DNA from: an uncultured Armatimonadota bacterium
Lineage (GTDB): Bacteria; Armatimonadota; Armatimonadia; Armatimonadales; Armatimonadaceae
Direction: 5' to 3'
Length of the DNA: 5,863 nt
Assembly: GCA_903924445.1 (NCBI GenBank)
Contig: CAIYBQ010000140.1
Location: 1-5,863, forward strand
Shown in pieces: positions 1-5,863 of this stretch; position 1 is the stretch's first letter, and each line of letters begins with the position of its first letter. Position numbers and translations under genes: made by a program. The notes under the pieces were generated by a model. It was not told the DNA's origin. It did not search any database and was given only the letters and a program-made list of their open reading frames with translations.

Positions 1-119
1 CAGAACTCCTTGTGAAATAATCTCAAACATCTCACAAAAACGTACAGCATTAATGATAATTTTGCGAAACATGGGAACACTCCAGTATGGGAAGGCAATG
101 TCGCCGGACCTGGATAGCC
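1..119 (+). promoter_or_regulatory. AT-rich leader, putative promoter region of the operon
   Basis: The first 65 bases are clearly richer in A and T than the rest of the window, and no convincing coding frame crosses them. Position 55-60 reads GATAAT, a fair -10 hexamer, but no good -35 hexamer lies 16-18 bases upstream. The overlapping string TAATTTTG at 57-64 matches the TAnnTTTG element of Bacteroidetes-type promoters, but the TTTG partner about 20 bases further upstream is absent. I see a plausible promoter region rather than a defined promoter. The exact start site cannot be read from the sequence. Confidence 0.3.
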
Positions 120-542
120 ATGATACGAACACAATTTCAACCCGAAAATCAGCAACATCTGTCAGACGTAAGCTTGTCGGTGCGCCTGATCACCGTGCTC
201 TTGCTTGCTCTCTTGGCGCCTGTAGGGTTGATCTTTGCAGGGCTGATTTGGCTCGAAGATGGCGGTCCCGTGCTCACCGGGCCACTCTTCGAAGTAGACC
301 CCGATGGAACACGCATTCCAGCATTTCGGATAGCAACACTACACATCGAAAAGTGGGATATCCGAAAGCTTCCCGCATCCATGGGCAATCCGGAACGCCT
401 CATCCTAATCCCGACTCTGTCCGTAATTGGTCGCATTCTGACACGCCTAAGTCTCGAGCGACTGCCAGCGGTTCTCCTCGTTGCGATGGGACGCATTTCT
501 CCTTCAGTGCTGCTCCGGCCCAGAACGATGTGCAGTATGTAG
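120..542 (+). CDS. hypothetical small membrane protein
   Basis: This frame encodes 140 residues from ATG 120; an in-frame ATG at 87 would add 11. I do not recognise the family. Residues about 23-45 form one strongly hydrophobic stretch (LITVLLLALLAPVGLIFAGL), long enough for a single membrane-spanning helix, followed by an acidic segment (WLEDGG). The rest looks soluble, with a second mildly hydrophobic patch near 116-123. Codon choice (many GAA, CGC, CTC and ATC codons) resembles the large genes downstream, which is why I prefer this frame to the Ser/Arg-rich + frame and the - strand frame across the same bases. The Shine-Dalgarno signal is poor for both starts. The stop lies 39 bases before the next gene, so co-transcription is likely. 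It could be a membrane partner of the signalling genes, a decayed gene, or a chance frame. Confidence 0.45.
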   Translation: MIRTQFQPENQQHLSDVSLSVRLITVLLLALLAPVGLIFAGLIWLEDGGPVLTGPLFEVDPDGTRIPAFRIATLHIEKWDIRKLPASMGNPERLILIPTLSVIGRILTRLSLERLPAVLLVAMGRISPSVLLRPRTMCSM

Positions 543-563
543 ACGTGCATAACTGCTGCCTCC

Positions 564-570
564 AGAAAGG
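564..570 (+). promoter_or_regulatory. ribosome binding site of the SARP/STAND regulator gene
   Basis: AGAAAGG lies 11 bases before ATG 582. It also sits directly against ATG 571, but that frame is short and ends at 822 without family features. The site therefore supports the 582 start despite slightly long spacing. Confidence 0.5.
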
Positions 571-581
571 ATGCAGCTGTT

Positions 582-2879
582 ATGTCTGACCGTCATAGTC
601 TGGATTATGTTGCTATTCGCCAGCGAATACGCCTTCGCTTTCTTGGAGTGTTTTCCCTCACAGACACAGCCGGAATCGTACAGAGATTTCCAACGCGTCA
701 CGCATCCGTGCTCGTCGCCTATCTCGCTTACCACGCTGACCGTAACCACTCACGCGACAAATTGGCTGAAATGCTGTGGCCAAATGCCGACTTTGATGAA
801 CAACGCAATCGCTTCCGCGTAGCGCTCAGCCAGGCGCGTAAACTCCTTGAACCGACCGAGCACGATTCCGGCACGGTACTCGAAGTGACGCGTCAGACGA
901 TTAAATTCAATCGGGATGCCGCAACAAGCGACATCGATAGCCTTGACCACGCCCTCCGCAATCTCGATCATGCACAAATCGCAGGTGCCAAAGATGCCGA
1001 GTTCTGTGAGGGCTGGTACGACGAATGGGTTCTCGAAACCCGCGCCTATTGGCAAAATCGCATCGAGGCTGCCACGGGTCAAGATGTCATCATCACCGAA
1101 GATCTCCGCCTGACAACCGATGAGCGTGCGTACATCCCACGCCCACAAGGTCCATTTGTTGGTCGCGAGCAGCTGCTGAAAGCCATTTCTGCACGCCTGA
1201 CGCCCCCAGACATGATTGGATGCACAATCCTGTTCGGACCTGAAGGAAGCGGTAAGACACGCCTCGCGCTCGAGATTTGTCGGCGCATCGAACCATTTTG
1301 GGACCATAAAATCATTCGGGTCGATATCACATCCCAGACGATTGCCGAAGGGTTTAACCAACGCATCAAGGTGATGCTCGAAGGGCCGCGTTCCTATAAC
1401 GACAGGCCGATGGACCGCATTCTCTATATGCCTCCGTACCGCCTTGTTTGGCTTGATGGGCTTGACCGTGCAGCGGATCCTAAGGGCATTTTGGAAGCTT
1501 GTGGGCTACCCGGACTCCACGTCCTTGCTACAAGTCGACACGCAATTCCGGGGCTTACTGCTGTCCATATCCACGTGCCCCCCATACCAGCGGTAAATGA
1601 AAAATGGGGAGCTCCAGAGCTTGTTCGGGCGGATGCTGTCTCATTGCTCCTCTCCCGCATCCAGCTGGTGGACCCCGGCTTCATCATTCGTCCCACCGCC
1701 GTCGCAGCCATCGCCAGAATCACATCCGTATGTGCAAAATCACCCCTCCTACTGCAAGTTGCCGCAGCACGCATTTCCCAGGAGGGTCCAGCGGCTGTCG
1801 CCGCACGGCTGGAGAAGTTTGGTCCTGAAGATGCCACCGTTGAGGACATTCTCCGAGAGTTGTTTGATGGCGTTGACTTACGGGATGTGGCACGCCTGTC
1901 CATCCTCCCAGCCCTCGTTCCGCAGCGCTTAGCACTTGCCATCCTCGGCCCGGATGCCACAGAACGCTTGACCCGTCTTGTCTCCATTGGCGCGATGTCC
2001 AGTGCATCCACGCCACAAGGCCTCATCTACCGCCTCCACACGCCAGTCGCTGCGCTGATCGGAGAGGATCTGCAGCCATTTGTTGATGAAGCGACAGAGC
2101 GGCTAATCTCCGGAATCTGGGATGCTATCGTCGTGTACCACGGAGCCGGATTTTCATCACTGGATTACGAAATCGTCGCTTGGTTCTTCTGTCAGGCACA
2201 AGCCCGCTTCGATCCACCTCGCTTGCACCGGGCTGCCCTCGGTGTCGCAGAGTGGATGTTTGCCTACGGTGACATCATCAGCGCACTCAAGGCGCTCACA
2301 ATCGCCGAGGAAACATTAGAAAATAAAGCAGTGGAAATTGCTGCGCGTATCCACTTAGTGCGTGTCTGGTGGCTGATGCGAACGTATCAACCTGTCCAGG
2401 CGAAAGAAGTGTCCCTTGCAGCACTCGGACTCTATCCGCACATTTCAGCCGAGCTGCGACTAAGGCTGGCATATGCGGATCTGGTCGTCCACAAGCAGCT
2501 GGTCGCCCGCGGACGTGCAGAATCTGCGGCACGCTTTGTGGATGCTGCACTCGTGTATGGAGATGTCTTACTTGCTCAGTGGGGGATGGAAGAAATCGCA
2601 CTGATAGATGCGAATACACCATTGTTGCAGGAGGAGCGGTACACTCGTCTGGTTCAAACGGACCCGCAGGAAGCGACTGGCCGCATCATGGTACGTCTCG
2701 GAGTACTTGACACACTCCTTGGACATCCCCGGACGGCTATACGCCTCCTTGCTGATGGTAGAGACACCTGCATGGCAGAGCGTGATACCACCGGTGTAAA
2801 GTGGGCCGAACGATGGCAGTCCTATGCCGCTACGCTGCGAAAGGAAGGACGCCAGCTGGTCGGTATTTGGGAAGACTAA
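582..2879 (+). CDS. SARP/BTAD-type transcriptional regulator with STAND ATPase domain
   Basis: The gene encodes 765 residues. Residues 16-110 form an OmpR/SARP-like winged helix: strand IRLRFLGVF, a helix at 39-51, SRDKLAEMLWP at 57-67, the recognition-helix region NRFRVALSQARKLL at 76-89 and a wing strand near 99-110. Residues about 115-165 (GWYDEWVLETRAYW at 144-157) recall the BTAD helical domain but are shorter than usual. FVGREQLL at 192-199 opens a STAND/AAA ATPase with Walker A GPEGSGKT (219-226), Walker B RLVWLDGLD (287-295), a sensor-like LATSR (315-319) and SPLLLQVAA (387-395), in the place of the GLPLAL motif. From about 500 to the end the chain is helical and TPR-like, a probable ligand- or partner-sensing part. 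Family knowledge says such proteins are ATP-gated cytoplasmic transcription factors; targets here are unknown. The next gene begins 7 bases after the stop, so the two are almost certainly co-transcribed. Confidence 0.85.
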   Translation: MSDRHSLDYVAIRQRIRLRFLGVFSLTDTAGIVQRFPTRHASVLVAYLAYHADRNHSRDKLAEMLWPNADFDEQRNRFRVALSQARKLLEPTEHDSGTVLEVTRQTIKFNRDAATSDIDSLDHALRNLDHAQIAGAKDAEFCEGWYDEWVLETRAYWQNRIEAATGQDVIITEDLRLTTDERAYIPRPQGPFVGREQLLKAISARLTPPDMIGCTILFGPEGSGKTRLALEICRRIEPFWDHKIIRVDITSQTIAEGFNQRIKVMLEGPRSYNDRPMDRILYMPPYRLVWLDGLDRAADPKGILEACGLPGLHVLATSRHAIPGLTAVHIHVPPIPAVNEKWGAPELVRADAVSLLLSRIQLVDPGFIIRPTAVAAIARITSVCAKSPLLLQVAAARISQEGPAAVAARLEKFGPEDATVEDILRELFDGVDLRDVARLSILPALVPQRLALAILGPDATERLTRLVSIGAMSSASTPQGLIYRLHTPVAALIGEDLQPFVDEATERLISGIWDAIVVYHGAGFSSLDYEIVAWFFCQAQARFDPPRLHRAALGVAEWMFAYGDIISALKALTIAEETLENKAVEIAARIHLVRVWWLMRTYQPVQAKEVSLAALGLYPHISAELRLRLAYADLVVHKQLVARGRAESAARFVDAALVYGDVLLAQWGMEEIALIDANTPLLQEERYTRLVQTDPQEATGRIMVRLGVLDTLLGHPRTAIRLLADGRDTCMAERDTTGVKWAERWQSYAATLRKEGRQLVGIWED

Positions 2880-2886
2880 GCATCCT

Positions 2887-5106
2887 ATGCCTCTCGACAA
2901 CTTTCTAATCAAGCGGGAACATACCCTCCTCAGATCTGTGCTTGATCACTCGATGGACGCCATCATTGCAATTGATAGCGACAGCACAATCATCGAGTTT
3001 AATCGCTCTGCTGAGGAAATGTTTGGCTGGTCGCGTGCCGTTGCAGTGGGCAATTATCTACACGAGATGATCATTCCCGAGCAGCATCGTGCAGGGCACC
3101 TTGCCGGTATGGCCTACCTCCGCGAGTCGGGTATCGGTCCAATCCTTGGAAAGCGCCTTGAGCTCATCGCACAAACGAGTGCGGGTGTTATCTTTCCCGT
3201 CGAGCTCACGGTAAGCGCCGTCGATGGCGAAATGATTTATGTCGCATCTCTCCGTGACCTCACCGACCGCAAACTGGCGGAAAAACACATCGAGCGCTCA
3301 GATCGCCTGTTTCGTGCCATTTCCACCGCAAGCCAGCAGTACATCCGCGAGGGAAATGTTGATGAAACTTTTGACATCGTCCTGAATGAAGTCCTGGACA
3401 TCACGGAATCTGAATATGGCTTTGTCAGTGAAGTTCTGTACGAGCCAACCGGTGAACCTTATATTCGGACATACGCCCTTACGAACATCGCGTGGAACGA
3501 CGAAATGCGTGCGATCTATGATGCGATGGCACCAAATCTCGAGTTCAAAAACCTAAAGACTCTCTTTGGAACGGTGTTGACGACCGGGGAAGTTGTCATC
3601 TCCAATGACACGGCAACAGACCCCCGACGTGGTGGCCTGCCTCCCGGACATCCCCCGCTGGACCGCTTTTGCGGACTTCCGATTCACCATAGTGGTGAGC
3701 TGGTTGGGATGATTGGCCTGTCAAATCGCCCGCAAGGCTATGACATTGAGATGGTGGAGTTTCTTGAGCCATTCCTTGCGGCTTGCGGCAACATCATCGT
3801 CACATGGCGGGCTGACAAAGCACGGGTTCTTGCGGAGGCGGAGCGTAAATCTGCACACGATGCGCTGGAGGTGGCCCGGCGCCGGGAAGCCGAAATCAGC
3901 GCTGTCATTCAAAATAGCCTGCTCCTTCGACGCAAACCCGTCCTGACTCCGCACGGCATGGATGTCGGCGTCTCTATCATGGGCTTCACGGCCGTCACGG
4001 GCGATTACTGTGATTTTGTGACGTTTAACGATCGCTTTGACATCGTCGTCGGGGATGTGATGGGCAAGGGCGTCACCGCGGCGATGGTTGGTTCTGCGGT
4101 CAAAGGTCAGCTCCACAGGGTTGTTCGACGGCTGCAGGAACGGACGATGCTCTTTGGGAGGCATCCAGAGCCACAGGAAATCGTCGGTGGATTACAGTCG
4201 GTTCTCACCCCCCAACTGATGACGCTGGACAGCTTTGTGACGCTGACATATGCGGCGTTTGAGCGTAGGGATGGTGCTGACTCCGTCACGGATATCACGA
4301 TTGTGGATGCTGGTCATACGCCAATATTGCGTATTCGGGATGGCAACCTGCCACATTGGCTGTCTGGCGACAATGTCCCGCTTGGCCTGGCTGACCGGGA
4401 GTTTTACATGCAAAACAGCCATCAGGTCGAGCCGGGGGATGTCTATATCTTCTTCTCGGATGGCGTGACGGAGGCTGTGAATCCGGATGATGTTCCCTTT
4501 GGCAAGGATCGGGTTGAGCAGGTTTCTGTTGAGAGTGTGCGGGCTCGCTACGACTCTGAGCAGATCGCAGCAGCGCTGGCCAAAGCCGTGATGCGTTGGA
4601 CGGGTGAGCGCATCGATGACGACATTACGATTGTTGTTGTCAAAATCGATGAGGCTCCCAGCTGTGTTGTTGTGCGTAAAGAGCGTGCTTACTGTGAGTT
4701 TCCCGTCGAGTCATCGGAGCGGAATGGCTACGCAGATTTCCTCGAGACGTATCTTGGAGATGTTCCCGGCATCACGGACTATGACCGCCACGCCGTCATC
4801 ATTGGCGTGACCGAAGCCGTCAATAACATCGTCGAACATGGCCTCCTCTTTCAAGCGAATCAAAGAATTCAACTGGAAATCGAAGCTCGGATAGCCGATA
4901 TACAAATTGTGATTTGTGATCGAGGGCGGGAGTATGCTGAACCTCCCATCAAAGAAATTCGTATTGATGACAACCGTGACCGCGGTTACGGTTGGATGAT
5001 CATGCGGAGATGTTTTCAGGATGTCGCTTTGGTACGCAATCCGCTTGGCTACAACATCCTTACACTGCAACGCAAAGTAGGATCCGTTTCCGGAGACGTA
5101 GCCTAG
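2887..5106 (+). CDS. PAS-GAF sensor with SpoIIE-type phosphatase and RsbW-like kinase domains
   Basis: The gene encodes 739 residues from ATG 2887. I prefer this to the in-frame ATG 2824, which would overlap the upstream gene by 56 bases and add 21 residues with no domain match; GGGAAG at 2869-2874 is a weak ribosome site for it. Order of domains: PAS about 11-130 (LDHSMDAIIAID, FNRSAEEMFGW); GAF about 140-305 (LPPGHPPLDRF, GLSNRPQGYD); a charged coiled-coil linker about 309-345; PP2C phosphatase about 355-590 with candidate metal-binding acidic residues in GDYCDF (D373), GDVMGKG (D390), FFSDG (D525) and DDDIT (D577-D579), plus DAGHTP (474-479); HATPase about 600-730 with N-box EAVNNIVEHG (643-652), DRG (678-680) and RGYGWMIM (699-706). 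No membrane segment is seen, so it should be cytoplasmic. By family knowledge the PP2C part dephosphorylates a STAS antagonist and the HATPase part phosphorylates it or binds a partner. The STAS gene just downstream is the obvious substrate; that pairing is inferred. Confidence 0.9.
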   Translation: MPLDNFLIKREHTLLRSVLDHSMDAIIAIDSDSTIIEFNRSAEEMFGWSRAVAVGNYLHEMIIPEQHRAGHLAGMAYLRESGIGPILGKRLELIAQTSAGVIFPVELTVSAVDGEMIYVASLRDLTDRKLAEKHIERSDRLFRAISTASQQYIREGNVDETFDIVLNEVLDITESEYGFVSEVLYEPTGEPYIRTYALTNIAWNDEMRAIYDAMAPNLEFKNLKTLFGTVLTTGEVVISNDTATDPRRGGLPPGHPPLDRFCGLPIHHSGELVGMIGLSNRPQGYDIEMVEFLEPFLAACGNIIVTWRADKARVLAEAERKSAHDALEVARRREAEISAVIQNSLLLRRKPVLTPHGMDVGVSIMGFTAVTGDYCDFVTFNDRFDIVVGDVMGKGVTAAMVGSAVKGQLHRVVRRLQERTMLFGRHPEPQEIVGGLQSVLTPQLMTLDSFVTLTYAAFERRDGADSVTDITIVDAGHTPILRIRDGNLPHWLSGDNVPLGLADREFYMQNSHQVEPGDVYIFFSDGVTEAVNPDDVPFGKDRVEQVSVESVRARYDSEQIAAALAKAVMRWTGERIDDDITIVVVKIDEAPSCVVVRKERAYCEFPVESSERNGYADFLETYLGDVPGITDYDRHAVIIGVTEAVNNIVEHGLLFQANQRIQLEIEARIADIQIVICDRGREYAEPPIKEIRIDDNRDRGYGWMIMRRCFQDVALVRNPLGYNILTLQRKVGSVSGDVA

Positions 5107-5133
5107 TGTGCTTTACAAACGAGTTTGGTCAAT

Positions 5134-5140
5134 AAAGGAA
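5134..5140 (+). promoter_or_regulatory. ribosome binding site that fixes the STAS gene start
   Basis: AAAGGAA ends five bases before ATG 5146, a near-ideal arrangement. It decides against the in-frame TTG at 5125, which has no such site and would place the signal inside the coding region. Confidence 0.75.
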
Positions 5141-5145
5141 ACAGA

Positions 5146-5508
5146 ATGAAACTGATCTCACAGGATTTCAGCCCACGGATTCGTTCTGTGGCGATTGCTG
5201 GCAACGATGCCGCAGATGTCACAGTGCGCCTCGATTTAAGTACGGTTCCAGTCTTCAAGCAGCAGATTCCAGCAGCGATCGGCGAAGCTGAGAATGTCAT
5301 CCTTGACCTCTCAAATGTCGCATTTGTGGATTCCAGCGGGCTGGGAGCCATTTTGTCGTGTGTTCGGGACCTCACCGCAAGCGGTGGTGATCTGAAGATT
5401 TGCTCGGTGCAGCAGCGTGTTATGGTGATGTTTGATCTAGTACGACTGCCGAAGATTATTGGAATTCATGAAGATGTAGATGCGGCGAGAGCTGCATTTG
5501 GTGGCTAG
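5146..5508 (+). CDS. STAS-domain anti-sigma factor antagonist (RsbV/SpoIIAA-like)
   Basis: The gene encodes 120 residues, the normal length for a single STAS domain. The family signature is clear: RLDLSTVPVFKQQIPAAI (28-45), then VILDLSNVAFVDSSGLGAIL (51-70), in which DSSG (62-65) holds the serine that RsbW-type kinases phosphorylate, then a C-terminal helix region (DLVRLPKIIGIHED, 97-110). It is a soluble cytoplasmic switch protein: by family knowledge, the unphosphorylated form binds a kinase or anti-sigma partner and releases that partner's target. It follows the phosphatase/kinase gene by 39 bases, with its own strong ribosome site, so it should be the substrate of both activities upstream. 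No sigma factor or separate anti-sigma gene is present in the window. Start chosen from the ribosome site; a TTG at 5125 would add seven residues. Confidence 0.92.
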   Translation: MKLISQDFSPRIRSVAIAGNDAADVTVRLDLSTVPVFKQQIPAAIGEAENVILDLSNVAFVDSSGLGAILSCVRDLTASGGDLKICSVQQRVMVMFDLVRLPKIIGIHEDVDAARAAFGG

Positions 5509-5511
5509 GTT

Positions 5512-5546
5512 ACCGATTACGATTCGTACATTCTGATTGGTTTTTG
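5512..5546 (+). terminator. putative intrinsic terminator of the signalling operon
   Basis: Four bases after the STAS stop codon, ACCGATTA (5512-5519) can pair with TGATTGGT (5534-5541): eight pairs, two of them G-U wobbles, with a 14-base loop. A run of T (5541-5545) follows directly. The stem is not GC-rich, so it may be a modest terminator, backed up by the convergent hairpin at 5608-5634. Confidence 0.45.
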
Positions 5547-5607
5547 AGAGCATATTTGGGATTTTGACGGGTGATTTGGGTTCTCGACAAGAGCACATAA
5601 AAGCAAA

Positions 5608-5634
5608 AAACCACCCAACAAATATGAGTGGTTT
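5608..5634 (-). terminator. intrinsic terminator hairpin, copy A
   Basis: On the - strand AAACCACTC pairs with GGGTGGTTT (nine pairs, one G-U, nine-base loop), and the T run continues to 5605. It lies just after the tRNA 3' end, as for a tRNA transcript. The inverted repeat also faces the + strand operon, where the 3' arm GTGGTTTC gives a weaker signal, so it may act on both strands. Confidence 0.7.
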
Positions 5635-5638
5635 CTGA

Positions 5639-5663
5639 TAGCCCGTAGGGGATTCGAACCCCT
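5639..5663 (-). pseudogene. tRNA 3'-end fragment, copy A
   Basis: On the - strand this reads as a T-arm, AGGGG-TTCGAAT-CCCCT, with a perfect five-pair stem and canonical loop, followed by ACGGGCT as the 3' strand of an acceptor stem and a discriminator A. CCA is not encoded (TCA follows). A full tRNA would need AGCCCGT at its 5' end some 45-65 bases further upstream on this strand. No such sequence exists before the next terminator, and no D-arm or paired anticodon arm is visible. The stretch CTTGAAAAC at 5680-5688 resembles a tRNA-Ser(UGA) anticodon loop, but its flanks do not pair. I call it a partial or remnant tRNA of unknown identity. Confidence 0.65.
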
Positions 5664-5716
5664 GCTTTTGGTGGGCTTTCGTTTTCAAGGCTAGCTGCAA
5701 TAACAACATAAAAGCA

Positions 5717-5747
5717 AAAAACCACCCAGCAAGCGTGAGTGGTTTTT
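5717..5747 (-). terminator. intrinsic terminator hairpin, copy B
   Basis: This is the same hairpin as copy A with a stronger stem: 11 pairs on the - strand including one G-U, nine-base loop, and T-rich 3' side continuing into TTTTGC. The + strand copy also ends in GTGGTTTTT, so it looks bidirectional. Four of the five changes from copy A fall in the loop and the fifth adds a stem pair. Confidence 0.7.
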
Positions 5748-5749
5748 GA

Positions 5750-5774
5750 TAGCCCGTAGGGGATTCGAACCCCT
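5750..5774 (-). pseudogene. tRNA 3'-end fragment, copy B
   Basis: Identical in sequence to copy A over the T-arm, the acceptor 3' strand and the discriminator base. It also lacks a 5' half: the bases between it and the copy C terminator contain no AGCCCGT. Perfect identity with copy A across this part points to recent duplication or to selection on the motif. Confidence 0.65.
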
Positions 5775-5827
5775 GCTTTTGGTGGGCTTTCGTTTTCAAG
5801 GCTAGCTGCAATAACAACATAAAAGCA

Positions 5828-5858
5828 AAAAACCACCCAGCAAGCGTGAGTGGTTTTT
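5828..5858 (-). terminator. intrinsic terminator hairpin, copy C
   Basis: This hairpin is identical to copy B. The window ends five bases beyond it in TGATAG, the same sequence that precedes the tRNA 3' end in the other units. A third tRNA end, possibly the intact gene, is therefore expected just outside the window. Confidence 0.65.
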
Positions 5859-5863
5859 GATAG

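Larger units (their letters stand above)
5597..5863. repeat. tandem 111-bp direct repeat, at least 2.4 units, open at the right edge
   Basis: Unit A is 5597-5707, unit B is 5708-5818, and the first 45 bases of a third unit run from 5819 to the window end. A and B differ at only five positions, all transitions (5618, 5622, 5623, 5624 and 5635 in A). The partial third copy is identical to B. Each unit, read on the - strand, holds a short segment without clear structure, a tRNA-like 3' end and a terminator hairpin. There are no spacers, so the units are back-to-back duplications. Unit A, nearest the operon, is the diverged one, as expected for an old outer copy. Confidence 0.95.

Noticed and set aside
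149..550. 133-residue - strand frame over the same region
   Set aside because: It is Arg/Ser-rich and low in motif content, typical of an antisense shadow of the + strand frame at 120-542.
53..589. 178-residue + strand frame over the 5' region
   Set aside because: It is rich in Ser, Arg, Thr and His with no hydrophobic core or motif, and overlaps a better frame (120-542) and the regulator start.
2824..2886. Upstream ATG 2824 as the sensor start
   Set aside because: It would overlap the regulator gene by 56 bases. The added residues match no domain, while ATG 2887 lies just after the regulator stop with a weak ribosome site.
5125..5145. TTG 5125 as the STAS start
   Set aside because: ATG 5146 has an AAAGGAA ribosome site at ideal spacing, and the extra residues are not part of the STAS fold.
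5639..5710. Complete tRNA-Ser(UGA) on the - strand
   Set aside because: CTTGAAAAC resembles the serine anticodon loop, but the flanking five-base arms do not pair, no D-arm is present and the 5' acceptor strand is missing.
5639..5710. tmRNA 3' domain
   Set aside because: GCAGCT on the - strand recalls the end of a tmRNA tag, but no in-frame stop follows it, and the acceptor 3' strand ACGGGCTA does not fit the usual tmRNA acceptor stem.
5437..5836. Two - strand frames of 127 and 108 residues with repeated peptide blocks
   Set aside because: They arise by reading through the 111-bp repeats, including the T-arms and terminators. The repeated peptide blocks simply reflect the DNA repeat, and one frame runs into the STAS gene.
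5597..5863. CRISPR array
   Set aside because: The repeats are back-to-back 111-bp units without variable spacers, and their content is tRNA-like plus terminator.

Overview
The window holds a compact three- or four-gene signalling operon on the + strand (about 120-5508), followed by a tandem 111-bp repeat (5597 to the right edge) whose units read on the - strand as the 3' end of a tRNA gene plus an intrinsic terminator. Base composition is moderate and the genes have usable Shine-Dalgarno sequences. The domain content (SARP-type winged helix fused to a STAND ATPase, PAS-GAF-PP2C-HATPase, STAS) occurs in many environmental bacteria. I cannot assign a phylum from this stretch. A Bacteroidota/Chlorobiota-like or Chloroflexota-like genome is possible but is only a guess. 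There are no plasmid, phage or transposase genes in the window.

Layout. 1-119: AT-rich leader that probably carries the promoter. 120-542: possible small membrane protein of unknown function. 582-2879: large regulator with an N-terminal OmpR/SARP-like DNA-binding domain, a short BTAD-like helical segment, a P-loop STAND/AAA ATPase and a C-terminal helical TPR-like region. 2887-5106: sensor with PAS and GAF domains, a coiled-coil linker, an SpoIIE/RsbU-type PP2C phosphatase and a C-terminal RsbW/SpoIIAB-type ATP-binding kinase domain on one chain. 5146-5508: single-domain STAS anti-sigma-factor antagonist with the DSSG phosphorylation motif. 5512-5546: likely operon terminator. 5597-5863: tandem repeat with two tRNA 3'-end fragments and three terminator copies, all on the - strand.

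How the parts may work together. The sensor carries both a candidate kinase and a candidate phosphatase for STAS proteins, and a STAS protein is encoded immediately downstream, so the operon has the core of a partner-switching circuit. No sigma factor is present. The only DNA-binding protein encoded here is the SARP/STAND regulator, which makes it the natural candidate for the output. That coupling is inferred from gene order only.

The right end is of a different nature. Tandem tRNA 3' ends with their terminator, without matching 5' halves, suggest repeated duplication at a tRNA locus, possibly left by site-specific integration. The array continues past the window edge.
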